A stretch of 64,000 nt of DNA from JAGXKT01 sp964531695 (GTDB lineage: Bacteria > Planctomycetota > Phycisphaerae > SM23-33): positions 124,001 through 188,000 of the forward strand of contig CAZHEH010000001.1 of NCBI GenBank assembly GCA_964531695.1, given 5' to 3'. Below the pieces are notes generated by a model. It was given only the letters and a program-made list of their open reading frames with translations. It was not told the origin of the DNA and made no database searches. The position numbers were made by a program, and so were the translations under genes. Shown piece by piece: positions 40,724 through 50,068 of this stretch (its first letter is position 1; every line of letters begins with the position of its first letter).

Positions 40724-43003
40724 CTAGAACCACCAGCCGATACTGAAATTGAACACCTCGGTCTCGTCATTCTCATCCTTGGACACCGGGAAGCCGAAGT
40801 CCAGCTTGATCGGAATCGGCCCCATCCCGGGAATGGTCCATCGTAGCCCAAAGCCGACCGAGGCGCGATACGTATCGACCGAGAAATCCTCGCTGACCGT
40901 GCCGGTATCGAGGAACAGCACGCCCTTGAGCTGCTCGGCCACCAGGGGGAACTCGTACTCGCAGCCGGCGAACAGGCGGAAGTCGCCGCCGATCGGCTCG
41001 TTCGCCGGGCCGCTCCGGGGGCTGACGCCGCGATACTCGAAGCCGCGAAGCCACGCGCTGCCGCCGCCGAAGTACCGGTCGAACACGGGCGCATCGCCCA
41101 CAATGTGACCCACGGAGACCCGCCCCTTCAATACGTGCGGGCGGTCCAGCGCGTCCGTGTGGACCGTCCAGTAGTGGCGGTACCCCGTCTCGGCCCGCCC
41201 GTAGTCGAAGTCGCCCATCACCTGCTCGTAGGAAATCGAGAACCGCCCGCCTCGGGTCGGATGGATCCTGCTGTCCGTGCGGTCCCGCACCAGCGAACCG
41301 GACAGCCCGATGATCGTGTGCCGCCCCTCCAGCAGGCGAACCTCGACCGGCGAGGTCACGTCGACGTCGCTCAACTCGACGCCCTCGACCCGCGGGGTGA
41401 TCGAGCCGTACCAGCGGTTCTCGAACATGTGCCCGATGCCGAACTGCCCGCCGTACCGGCGCTCGTCGTAGTTCTCTCGCGCGCGGTCGTACAGGAACGC
41501 CTGGGCCGAGAGCGAGTACGGGCGGTCGAACATCATCGGCTCGCGCCACTGAAGGTTGAAGCGCATCAGCCCGGTGCCCGGCTCGGCCGTGATGCGCAAA
41601 GTCTGCCCGCCGCCGCGCCACGCCTCCGGGTCGAACATCTCGGCGAAGGACTTCGGCCCCTCGAACAGGTCGAAGTTGCGCTCGACCAGCGTGATGGTGC
41701 CGACCAGGCCGTCGTCGGTACTGACGGCCGCCCCGATCATGAAGTTGCCGGTACGGCCCTCCGTCACCTCGACGACCGCGTCGCGCGTGTCCGGGCCCGC
41801 CCCGACCGGGCGAATCTCCACCTCGTCGAACAATTGCGTGTCCAACAGGCGGCGACGGGACCGGTCCATCGCGGTGCTGTCGAACCGCTGCCGCGGGAAA
41901 AAGGTCAACTGCCGGCGGATCACGCTCTCGCGCGTGACCGAGTTGCCGCGGATGATGATGTCCCCCACCTCGTACTGCCCCGACTCCCGGAACGCGAACA
42001 CGAGATCGACCACCCCCTCCTGCTCGGTGAAGACCTTGCGCTCCGTCACCCGTGTCTCGATGTAGCCCAACGCGCCGTACGTGTCCTCGAGCCGCTCCAT
42101 GTCGCGCCGGAACTTCAGCGGCGTGAAGTACGCCCCCGGCGTCAGCTCGATCCGCTCGGCCAGAACCTCGTCGGCGAACAGCTCGTTCCCCTCGAAGCGG
42201 ACCTCCCCCACGCGGAACCGCGGGCCCTCGTCGATCCGGAAGAGGATGACCGCTTCCTCGCGATCCTCCGAGAACTCGATCTCCGCGCCGACCTGGGCTG
42301 CCAGGAAGCCCTCCTGGTCGTACATCTGGCGGACCGTCCCCACGTCGCCGTCGACCCGGGCCCGGTCCAGCCGGCCCGGCACGAACGGCCAGAACGCCTC
42401 CATGCTGTCGATCCGCTGCCTCAGCCAGATCGACGTGAAGAAGTCGTTCCCCTCGAAGCGGATATCCGTCACCCGCGTCGTCACGCCCTCGCGTATCTGA
42501 TAAACGACCTCGCCGCTCCGAAGCGCCTTACCGCGGTCGTAGTCCACCCGTGTGTCGTGGAACCCCTCCTCGGCATAGTGGCCCAGCAGCGCCTCCCGCC
42601 CCGCCTGCACGGCCGCCAAATCCAGCGGGCCGCCCGTCCGGAGCGGAATCAGCGGCAGCAGGTCCTCGTCCGGGAAGGCGTTGTTGCCAAGGATCTGGAT
42701 CTTCTCGACGATGGGCCGTTCCTCGACCTGGAAGACCACGGCCACGCCGCCGGCGGCCTCGACTCGCCGGACCACGACGTTCTCGTACTCCCCCGTCTCG
42801 AGCAGCCGGCGCTGGTCCGCCTTGACGATCGCCTCGTCGTACGGCTCGCCGCGACCGGTGCGCACGTGCGAAAGAACCTGCTCGTCCGTGATGCGGCTGT
42901 TGCCCTCGACGCGCACGTCGACGACGGTCGGCGCCTCGGCGAGCGCGCTGAACGTCGCGGCCGCCAGGACCGCCACAATTGCAAGTGCCCGGGTCGTTTC
43001 CAT
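40724..43003 (-). CDS. bamA: Outer membrane protein assembly factor BamA
   Basis: 759 residues. The signal peptide (ALAIVAVLAAATFSALAEA) is followed by five POTRA repeats (about 25-430), each showing a variant of VxxVxFEGNxxFxDExL, for example RVGEVRFEGNELFADEVLAERI. A 16-strand barrel follows, with the lid-lock motif RGFEYRG (VRGF/Y of the Omp85 family) and GFGLRWTIPGMGPIPIKLDFGFPV near the end; the final residues FNFSIGWWF are a normal beta-signal. It inserts outer-membrane proteins. AAGGAG precedes the ATG. It heads the cluster with skp and the lipid A genes, and no BamD or other Bam gene is in sight. Confidence 0.96.
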   Translation of the reverse strand: METTRALAIVAVLAAATFSALAEAPTVVDVRVEGNSRITDEQVLSHVRTGRGEPYDEAIVKADQRRLLETGEYENVVVRRVEAAGGVAVVFQVEERPIVEKIQILGNNAFPDEDLLPLIPLRTGGPLDLAAVQAGREALLGHYAEEGFHDTRVDYDRGKALRSGEVVYQIREGVTTRVTDIRFEGNDFFTSIWLRQRIDSMEAFWPFVPGRLDRARVDGDVGTVRQMYDQEGFLAAQVGAEIEFSEDREEAVILFRIDEGPRFRVGEVRFEGNELFADEVLAERIELTPGAYFTPLKFRRDMERLEDTYGALGYIETRVTERKVFTEQEGVVDLVFAFRESGQYEVGDIIIRGNSVTRESVIRRQLTFFPRQRFDSTAMDRSRRRLLDTQLFDEVEIRPVGAGPDTRDAVVEVTEGRTGNFMIGAAVSTDDGLVGTITLVERNFDLFEGPKSFAEMFDPEAWRGGGQTLRITAEPGTGLMRFNLQWREPMMFDRPYSLSAQAFLYDRARENYDERRYGGQFGIGHMFENRWYGSITPRVEGVELSDVDVTSPVEVRLLEGRHTIIGLSGSLVRDRTDSRIHPTRGGRFSISYEQVMGDFDYGRAETGYRHYWTVHTDALDRPHVLKGRVSVGHIVGDAPVFDRYFGGGSAWLRGFEYRGVSPRSGPANEPIGGDFRLFAGCEYEFPLVAEQLKGVLFLDTGTVSEDFSVDTYRASVGFGLRWTIPGMGPIPIKLDFGFPVSKDENDETEVFNFSIGWWF

Positions 43004-43282
43004 AACTCCTTCGGTCTCCCGATGTCATCGCGCAGCCGTGTGCCCCGCCCGAGCGGACCGCTCGCGGGCCCGCGACATGCGCCGGGCGAACCATACGAGT
43101 CGCGCCGCCATGTGTCAATTCCGTTTCGAACCGGCTCCTACCCGGCTCGGCCGGCCCGGCGCGCCGGTCGGGGAGGAATCAGCCCTTCCAAGCCGTAGAT
43201 CCGGCGGACACCTTGCGTTTGCCCCCCGGTTGCCTATGCTGAGCGGACCGAGCCGCGAACCCCCAGCCAAGGAGCCGCGCAG

Positions 43283-44473
43283 ATGAACAAAGTCAGGTTC
43301 GGCATCGTCGGCACGGGAGCGATGGGCCGCCCGCACGCCCTCAGCATTCGGCAGGATGCCTGCCGGTATATCGATCTCGGCGCGGTGTGCGACATCGACG
43401 AGGCCAGGGCACGGCAGGCCGGCCGGGAGTGCGACGTGCCTGCCTTCACGAGCGCCCGGGAGATGTACGACTCCGGGCTCGTCGACGCCGTGATCGTCGC
43501 CACCCCGCACTATGCCCACGCGCCGCTGACGATCCTCGCCGCGCGCGCCGGGCTGCACGTCCTCTGCGAGAAGCCGCTGGCCTCCAGCGTCAGCCACGCG
43601 CGGGCCATGCTGGCCGAGTGCAGGAAGCGAAACAAGGTCTTCGGCGCCATGCTCCAGCACCGCACGCGCGGCATCATGCAGAAGGCCCGCACGCTCGTGG
43701 CCGATGGCACGCTCGGCGAGGTCTTCCGCTTCCAGATGACCTGCTCGAACTGGTTCCGCACGCAGGCCTATTACGACAGCGGCGCCTGGCGCGGCACCTG
43801 GGACGGCGAGGGCGGCGGCGTGCTCATTAACCAGGCCCCCCACCACCTGGACCTGTTCCAGTGGATCGGCCTCGGCCTGCCCCGGCGCATGATCGCCCTG
43901 ACCGAAACCCGCGAGCATCGAATCGAGGTCGAGGATACCGCCAACTTGGTCTGCGACTACGGCGACGGACGCGTCGGATACATCTACGCTACCACCGCCG
44001 AGCAGCCCGGCCGCGAGCAGTTCGTCCTCTCGGGCGACAAGGCCACCATGGTCGTCGAGGGCGGCAGCATCATGCTCGGAAAGCTGGCCGTGCCCGTCAG
44101 CCGTTACGTCTACGAGTGCAAAGCCCGCATGGCCGTCGGCGAGAACGACATGAAGCAGAGCTGCCACTGGCGCGAGGTCAAGTACGCCCAGCGCAAGAAC
44201 GACGGGCAGCACATCGAGATCATCCGCGGCTTCGCCCGCGAGGTCCTCGGCCGCGGGGAGCAGTACGCCCCCGGCGACAACGCCATCAACGAGTTGGAGC
44301 TGTCGAACGCCGCGTACCTCTCCGGCTTCAACGGCGGCAAGCCGGTCGATGTGCCGGTCGACGGCGCCGCGATGGACCGCCTGCTGGCCAAGCTGGAGCG
44401 CGAGCGCTCCAAGGGCGCCGGCGGCGGCCTGCGGGCGAAGTACCACCGCGAGTTCAAGCGGCTGATGCGTTGA
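43283..44473 (+). CDS. Gfo/Idh/MocA-family oxidoreductase
   Basis: 396 residues starting at an ATG with AAGGAG upstream. RFGIVGTGAMGRPHALSIRQ is the NAD(P)-binding loop; VLCEKPLASSVSHARAMLAECRKRN holds the EKP Lys; AYYDSGAWRGTWDGEGGGVLINQAPHHLDLFQWI gives the His-rich substrate site; the C-terminal FNGGKPVDVPVDGAAMDRLLAKLERE ends like many planctomycete sugar dehydrogenases. The substrate (a sugar, inositol or sugar acid) is not apparent. It is not in an operon: the next gene (mscS) faces it with a 13-base gap, and bamA is divergent 279 bases upstream. Confidence 0.87.
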   Translation: MNKVRFGIVGTGAMGRPHALSIRQDACRYIDLGAVCDIDEARARQAGRECDVPAFTSAREMYDSGLVDAVIVATPHYAHAPLTILAARAGLHVLCEKPLASSVSHARAMLAECRKRNKVFGAMLQHRTRGIMQKARTLVADGTLGEVFRFQMTCSNWFRTQAYYDSGAWRGTWDGEGGGVLINQAPHHLDLFQWIGLGLPRRMIALTETREHRIEVEDTANLVCDYGDGRVGYIYATTAEQPGREQFVLSGDKATMVVEGGSIMLGKLAVPVSRYVYECKARMAVGENDMKQSCHWREVKYAQRKNDGQHIEIIRGFAREVLGRGEQYAPGDNAINELELSNAAYLSGFNGGKPVDVPVDGAAMDRLLAKLERERSKGAGGGLRAKYHREFKRLMR

Positions 44474-44486
44474 CGGGCGGTCGCTC

Positions 44487-45650
44487 CTACCCCCCCTGCT
44501 CCATCCGCAACTGCGCCTCGAAGGGCGAGTCCTGCTTGACGTACAGCGTCTGCGTCGGGAAGGCGAACTCGATGCCCGCCTCGTTGAAGCGGCGGAGCAG
44601 CTCCATGTTGAAGTCGTGGCTGAAGGCCTGATACTCCCAGAAGTCCGGCGGGGCGTACCAGTAGGCCACCCAGATGTTCAAGCTGGCCGCGTTGAAGTCG
44701 TTGAAGTGCACCTTCGGGTCGCGGTCCGGCGCCCAGTGCTCCCTGCGGGCGTCCAGCATGTCGTGCAGGATCGCGAACGCCTCCTCCATCTTCTCCGGGG
44801 CCGTGTCGTAGGTCACCGTAATGTGCAAGTTCCTGCGGATATACGGCCGGGCGGAGACGTTCTCGATCGCGGCGTCGGCGACCTTGGCGTTCGGGATCAC
44901 GATCAGCTCGCCGTAGAAGGTGCGGATCCGAGTCGAGCGGAAGCCGACCTCCTCGACGAAGCCCTCCTTGTCACCGATGCGGACCCAGTCATCGAGCTGG
45001 AAGGGACGATCAGAGAAGATCACCACCGAGCCGAAGAGGTTGGCCAACATGTCCTTCGCCGCGAGGGCCAGCGCCAGGCCGCCGATGCCCAGGCCGGCGA
45101 TGAGGGCCGCGATGTCCCACTTGAAGATGTTCTGCGCGATGAACAGCGCCGCGATGATGACCACGAAAACCCGTAGCGACTTGCGGACCATCGGCACGAG
45201 CTGGTCGTCGAGTTGCGTCTTGGTCTTGGACGTCCAGTGCGCCAGGATGTTCTCGATCAGGTCCACCAACGCGAACAGCAGCCAGGCCACGGCCAGCACG
45301 GCGATGGTCCGGCAGATATTGATCCAGAACGGTCGGACGGACTGGACGACCCCGTTGGCCCGGTACTCCAGATTCATGAACGTGCTGGCGACGTACAGGC
45401 CGCCGGCAAGCATGAACATCGTGGCCGGACCGGACATGGACTTCAGCACGGTTGCCAGCACGGACGCGCCGCCCCGGCGCTTCATCCGCTCCGACCAGTG
45501 GGCCAGCACGAAGCCGATGACCTTGCCCGCGACGAAGCTCACCAGCAGCGTGCCGAGCAGCGCCAGCCAGCGCCACGGCTCGTTGTTCAGGAACTGCTCG
45601 TCGGTAAACCACTCGGTCCAGCTCGCCGCAAGGGGCCGGGGATCGAACAT
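44487..45650 (-). CDS. Small-conductance mechanosensitive channel (MscS family)
   Basis: 387 residues. Four membrane helices are visible: WLALLGTLLVSFVAGKVIGFVL, ATMFMLAGGLYVAS, INICRTIAVLAVAWLLFALVD and FVVIIAALFIAQN; the pore helix follows in WDIAALIAGLGIGGLALALAAKDMLANLFGSVVIFSD, the MscS signature with Gly/Ala packing. The beta domain (RPFQLDDWVRIGDKEGFVEEVGFRSTRIRTFYGELIVIPNAKVADAAIEN) and alpha/beta end complete it. It opens on hypo-osmotic stress. A promoter and GGGAG ribosome site lie upstream. Confidence 0.92.
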   Translation of the reverse strand: MFDPRPLAASWTEWFTDEQFLNNEPWRWLALLGTLLVSFVAGKVIGFVLAHWSERMKRRGGASVLATVLKSMSGPATMFMLAGGLYVASTFMNLEYRANGVVQSVRPFWINICRTIAVLAVAWLLFALVDLIENILAHWTSKTKTQLDDQLVPMVRKSLRVFVVIIAALFIAQNIFKWDIAALIAGLGIGGLALALAAKDMLANLFGSVVIFSDRPFQLDDWVRIGDKEGFVEEVGFRSTRIRTFYGELIVIPNAKVADAAIENVSARPYIRRNLHITVTYDTAPEKMEEAFAILHDMLDARREHWAPDRDPKVHFNDFNAASLNIWVAYWYAPPDFWEYQAFSHDFNMELLRRFNEAGIEFAFPTQTLYVKQDSPFEAQLRMEQGG

Positions 45651-45693
45651 GCTAGCGTCTCCCGCGTGTCACTCGGTCGCCATCGGGGAACCT

Positions 45694-45722
45694 ACTATAG
45701 GCGAACCACCGCCGATTGTCAC
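45694..45722 (-). promoter_or_regulatory. Candidate sigma-70-type promoter of mscS
   Basis: On the minus strand GTGACA (45717-45722), a 17-base spacer and TATAGT (45694-45699) fit the housekeeping consensus well. The predicted start is near 45687, about 37 bases ahead of the mscS ATG at 45650. This is a small AT-rich island in a GC-rich gap. Confidence 0.6.
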
Positions 45723-46495
45723 ATCCGGGCCGAACGAAGCCCGGCCGCGCGCCGCCGGCGCCGTCCGCCGAGAGCGGCAAGGCCGAGCCGCGCGTGGGGC
45801 CCGGACGGGGGCCGGACGGCACGCAGGCCCTCCACGAGGCCGGGCGAACCCCGCAAGCCGAATCGTGTAGCATTCGCAGTAAGAATTGTATTTTCAGGAG
45901 CTTACAGACATGTCCGCGCGTTCGGTCCGCCCGAGCGGCAGCATCGGGCCTGCTTCGGCTTGACCCCAGGAACCATACGGGGTACATTTTCGTATGGACA
46001 GTGTGTTCCGGGCGGCGCGCCCGGTGGCACACGTCGGCTACGAACGCGACGGCCGCGAATGCTCGACAGGCCGGCCGTCCGGCAAGCGGCGTCCCCGTCC
46101 CGCTGGGACGTGAGTGTTGTTGGTGTCGCCCGAGAGGGAGCTTTTGACAAAGGGCACCGCAGCACCGGGCGCCGAGGATTCCCGCACGCGGGAGACCTTC
46201 GGGTCATAGATTCACGAATGATTGAGTGCGTACGGCAATTGGATTGCTGGCAGAGAGTTCCGGGGCAGGCAGGCGGAGTTCGGGCGCCTCAGGCGAGCTG
46301 CCCGGCGCCGCCCGGGTCCCGGAAGGAAGCTTCCGATTGTGGCATCGCGCAGGAGTTGCGCGCGGGCTGATCGCTCGCGCGCCGGGTGAATCGACGTGAC
46401 CTCGTTGGGCGTTCCGGCTTCGCGCCGGGCGGCCGGACGGCTGGGCTCATCGACGGGGGCATCTCGCGGCACGTCCTGACAGAAAGGAACGTGTC
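45723..46495. other. Long gap upstream of rny with possible structured RNA
   Basis: About 770 bases without a supported protein gene. A 17-codon frame (45910-45963, MSARSVRPSGSIGPASA) has AGGAG 10 bases ahead and could be a leader peptide. The part from about 46130 to 46415 has several strong stems: TCCCG/CGGGA around 46189-46202, CGGAAG/CTTCCG at 46320-46335, GCGCGCG/CGCGCGC at 46358-46364 and 46376-46382, and a long-range CGCCC (about 46128) with GGGCG (about 46407). In other bacteria 6S RNA lies between zapA and rny, so a small RNA is plausible here, but no 6S consensus was recognised. Confidence 0.3.
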
Positions 46496-48076
46496 ATGGA
46501 ACTCATACTCGCCGAGCTGACCGGCCAGGAGGTCGCTCTGGCCTTCGCCGGGGCCATCCTTCTCGTCTGCGCCACGGCCTTCGTCATGAAGTGGCTCGAA
46601 CGCGGGACCCGCGTGAAGGCCGAGCGCGAGCTGGAAGCCCACAGGTCCGCCGCCCTGGCCGAGGCCGACCGCATCAAGGCCAAGGCCGAGGCCGACGCCA
46701 AGGACGAGTTCATCCGTCGCCGCGAGAAATTCGAGGAGGAAACCGAAGCCACCCGAAAGGAACTCCGGGACGAGGAAAAGCGGGTCTCGAAGCGCGAGGA
46801 TCTGCTCGACCAGAAGCTCGAGACGCTCAGCTCGAAGGAGCGGATGGTCGAGGCGGCCCAGAACGCGGTCAAGGAACGGGAAAAGGGCCTGGCCGACAAG
46901 GACCGGCACCTCAACGAGCTGATCGCCCAGCAGAAGTCCCAGCTTCTCAAGGTCGCGAACCTGTCGACGGATGAGGCCCGGAAGATCCTCCTCAAGCAGG
47001 TCGAGGAGGAGATGCAGCAGGAGAAGGCCAAGATCATCGAGAAGCACCTCACCGAGGCCCGCGACTCGGCCGACGAGCAGGCCCGCGAGATCATCGTCAA
47101 CTCGATCCAGCGGTACGCGGCGGACCACACCTGCGACTCGACCGTGTCCGCGGTGGACATCCCGTCGGATGACATGAAGGGCCGCGTCATCGGCCGCGAG
47201 GGCCGGAACATCCGGGCCTTCGAGAAGGCCACGGGCGTGGACGTGATCGTCGACGATACGCCGGGCGTGGTGGTCGTCTCGGCGTTCGACCCGGTCCGCC
47301 GGCACGTGGCCCGGCTCTCGCTGGAGAAGCTGATTCAGGACGGGCGAATCCACCCGACGCGCATCGAGGAAGTCGTCGCCAACGTACAGAAGGATGTCAA
47401 GAAGCAGATCCAGGAGTATGGCAAGCAGGCGGTGACCGACGCCAACGTCCGCGGGCTGCACAACAAGCTCACCGAACTGCTCGGCCGGCTGCACTACCGC
47501 ACGAGCTACGGGCAGAACGTCCTGCAGCACGCGATGGAGGTGTCGTACCTGTCCCAGCTCATCGCGGATCAGCTCGGGCTCAACGGACGCATCGCCCGCC
47601 GGGCCGGGCTGCTGCACGACATCGGCAAGGCCATCGACCACGAGGTCGAGGGCGGCCACCCGGAGATCGGCGCGGACCTGTGCAAGCGGCACGGCGAGAA
47701 CGAGGAAATCGTCAACGCCGTGGCCGGGCACCACGGCGATGTCGAGGCGGCGAGCTTGTACACGCCGATCATCGCCGCGGCCGACGCGATCAGCGCCAGC
47801 CGCCCCGGCGCCCGCCGTGAGACGCTGGAGCGGTACATCCAACGGCTGGAGAAGCTCGAGGGCATCGCCACGAGCTTCGAGGGCGTGCGGCAGGCCTACG
47901 CGATCCAGGCCGGGCGCGAGATCCGCGTCATCGTCGACGCCGACAGCGTGGACGACCGGCTCTCCTACAAGGTCGCCCGCGACATCGCCCGCCGCGTCGA
48001 GGACGAGCTGGAGTACCCCGGCGAGGTCAAGGTCACCGTCGTCCGCGAGGTGCGAGCGGTGGAATACGCGCGTTGA
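46496..48076 (+). CDS. rny: Ribonuclease Y
   Basis: 526 residues, normal RNase Y size. An N-terminal helix (VALAFAGAILLVCATAFVM) anchors it in the membrane; a long charged coiled coil spans residues 35-205; a KH domain follows (PSDDMKGRVIGREGRNIRAFEKATGVDVIVDDTPGVVVVSAF); the HD domain carries RRAGLLHDIGKAIDHEVEGGHPEIGADL with the HD metal ligands and NAVAGHHGDVE. The end VKVTVVREVRAVEYAR is typical. It cuts mRNA to start turnover. AGAAAGGA is ahead of the ATG. The long leader upstream may act on its own expression. Confidence 0.96.
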   Translation: MELILAELTGQEVALAFAGAILLVCATAFVMKWLERGTRVKAERELEAHRSAALAEADRIKAKAEADAKDEFIRRREKFEEETEATRKELRDEEKRVSKREDLLDQKLETLSSKERMVEAAQNAVKEREKGLADKDRHLNELIAQQKSQLLKVANLSTDEARKILLKQVEEEMQQEKAKIIEKHLTEARDSADEQAREIIVNSIQRYAADHTCDSTVSAVDIPSDDMKGRVIGREGRNIRAFEKATGVDVIVDDTPGVVVVSAFDPVRRHVARLSLEKLIQDGRIHPTRIEEVVANVQKDVKKQIQEYGKQAVTDANVRGLHNKLTELLGRLHYRTSYGQNVLQHAMEVSYLSQLIADQLGLNGRIARRAGLLHDIGKAIDHEVEGGHPEIGADLCKRHGENEEIVNAVAGHHGDVEAASLYTPIIAAADAISASRPGARRETLERYIQRLEKLEGIATSFEGVRQAYAIQAGREIRVIVDADSVDDRLSYKVARDIARRVEDELEYPGEVKVTVVREVRAVEYAR

Positions 48077-48174
48077 CGGCAGTTCGAAGATCGGAGTTCG
48101 GAAAATCAGCGGCGGGCATCGCGTCAGGCGCGCCCGACCGGCCGGGCCGGCTCAATCCGTGAAATCCGTGGACT

Positions 48175-49935
48175 TCAGCCCTTCTCCGGCTGGGCCCGCC
48201 CGCGGAACAGCACGCCAAAGGCCTCGATCGCGACCAGCACGGCCAGCCCGAGCGTCAGCCCGTTGAGCACGATCAGCGTCCACTGCCGCTTCTCGATGAA
48301 GTCGACCTCGTTGTGGATCGCCGCCCAAAGCGTCATCACCAGCATGAACCCGCACGGCAGCAGCGTCAGCAGCCAGCCCCAGGCGTGTTTGCGCCGCAGG
48401 TAGAGCGTCACCAACAGCAGCGCCAGCGCCGCCAGAAGCTGGTTGATCGCGCCGAACATCGGCCACAGCACCAGGGCGCCCGTGCCCAGCCCTTTGCCCG
48501 GCGGGCGGGCCGCGAAGGCCAGCAGCCCGGCCGTGACCACCGCCAGAGCCGTCGCCACCCAGCGGTTCGCCAGCCAGCCGAGCCGCCACTCGGTGGCCAC
48601 CTCGCCCACCACGTATCGCTGGAGGCGCGTGGCCGTGTCCAGCGTCGTGCCCGCGAACGAGGCGATGAACACGCCGATAATGACGATCGCCAGGCCCTTC
48701 TCGATCCCCAGCGTGCCGATCATGTTGGCCGAGCCGACCACTACGGCGTTGATCTTCGAGCCCAGGCCCTTGGCGGCCGTCCAGGATTCGTAATGCTGCT
48801 GCCATGCGGCCGTACCGGTCAGCGTCTGGCCCGCGGCGGTCTCGTACGCCATGCCGATGCCGGCCGAAACGGCCACGATCACCAGCGTCGCCAGCGCCGC
48901 TTCCATCAGCATCGATCCGTAGCCGACGAAGAGCGAGTCGCGCTCGGTGCGGATCTGCTTCGGCGTGGTGCCCGAGCCGACAAGCGAGTGGAAGCCGGAG
49001 ATGGCCCCGCACGCGATAACCACCATCAGGAACGGCCACAGGGGCGGCGCTTCCGCCGGGCCGGGGTTGTAGGCCGGCGCGACGACCCGCAAGCCGCCCG
49101 GAGCCGCGAAGGTCGCGCCCACCACGCCGGCCAGCAACAGCGCCATCGCGATGAAGAGCTGCCAGGCGTTGATGTAGTCGCGCGGCTGCAAGAGCGTCGT
49201 GACGGGGATCGACGAGGCGACGAAGGCATAGAACAGCAGAATGGCGACCCACACGGCCGTGGGCGGCAGCGTCACGCCGCCGAGGGTCAGCGCCGGCATC
49301 TCCAGCGGCATGAAGTGCCCCGCGACGACCGTGGCGTACATCAGCCCCACGGCCATGATCGTGCCCAGCACCACCTTGCTCCGCCCGGCCGTGCTCGCGA
49401 TGCCCAGGCCCAGCATGACCGCGATCGGCACCTCGCACCACACCGGGAAGACCGACTCCGGGAACATCGCGAACACGCTGGCGATCACCACGCCGAAGAT
49501 CGCGATGACGATCAGCAGCTCGAGGAACACCACGAGGAAGAACAGCGTCCGGGCGCGCTTGTTGATGTAGCGGCCCGCGATCTCGGACATGCTCCTGCCC
49601 TCGTTGCGGAGCGAGACCACGAGCGAGCCGAAGTCGTGCACCGCGCCCATCACGATGCTTCCGACGAACACCCAGATGATCGCGGGCACCCAGCCCCAGA
49701 TGATGCCGATGGCCGGGCCGACGATGGGGCCCGTGCCGGCGATGGACGTGTAATGATGCCCGAAGATCACGCCCCGCCGGGTCGGCACGTAGTCCACGCC
49801 ATCCTCCAGCTCGCGCGACGGCACCGGGGCCGCGTCGCTCAGACGGAAGATCTTCCGTGCCAGGAAGCGACCGTACGTGTGATAGGCGACCAGGTATCCG
49901 ACGAACGCAAAGGCGACGATGAAGATGGCCTGCAT
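48175..49935 (-). CDS. cstA: Carbon starvation protein CstA-type transporter
   Basis: 586 residues with about 16 membrane helices. Family marks are YHTYGRFLARKIFRLSD at the N-terminus, DYVPTRRGVIFGHHYTSIAGTGPIVGPAIGIIWGWVPA, VGSIVMGAVHDFGSLVVSLRNEGRSM and SGFHSLVGSGTTPKQI. CstA proteins take up peptides and, in some bacteria, pyruvate; they are induced on carbon starvation. AGGAG precedes the ATG at 49935. The length is shorter than E. coli CstA (about 700 residues) but matches other members. It is divergent from the dehydrogenase gene. Confidence 0.94.
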   Translation of the reverse strand: MQAIFIVAFAFVGYLVAYHTYGRFLARKIFRLSDAAPVPSRELEDGVDYVPTRRGVIFGHHYTSIAGTGPIVGPAIGIIWGWVPAIIWVFVGSIVMGAVHDFGSLVVSLRNEGRSMSEIAGRYINKRARTLFFLVVFLELLIVIAIFGVVIASVFAMFPESVFPVWCEVPIAVMLGLGIASTAGRSKVVLGTIMAVGLMYATVVAGHFMPLEMPALTLGGVTLPPTAVWVAILLFYAFVASSIPVTTLLQPRDYINAWQLFIAMALLLAGVVGATFAAPGGLRVVAPAYNPGPAEAPPLWPFLMVVIACGAISGFHSLVGSGTTPKQIRTERDSLFVGYGSMLMEAALATLVIVAVSAGIGMAYETAAGQTLTGTAAWQQHYESWTAAKGLGSKINAVVVGSANMIGTLGIEKGLAIVIIGVFIASFAGTTLDTATRLQRYVVGEVATEWRLGWLANRWVATALAVVTAGLLAFAARPPGKGLGTGALVLWPMFGAINQLLAALALLLVTLYLRRKHAWGWLLTLLPCGFMLVMTLWAAIHNEVDFIEKRQWTLIVLNGLTLGLAVLVAIEAFGVLFRGRAQPEKG

Positions 49936-50068
49936 GACATATCTCCTGCGCCGACCGGGCAGGTCTCAGCACTTCCGGTTTAGGGGACGATCCGTCCGAG
50001 GTCAACCGTCTGGACGTGCCGCCCGCGGAGGCGTATCCTGCCCCGCCCCACCCCGCAGGAGAGCCGCC

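Noticed and set aside
46300..46345. GTCCCGGAAGGAAGC resembles the SRP RNA tip
   Set aside because: The needed GTCAGG on the 5' side and AGCAGCC on the 3' side are missing (CCCGGG and AGCTTCC instead). The bases also form a simple CGGAAG/CTTCCG hairpin.
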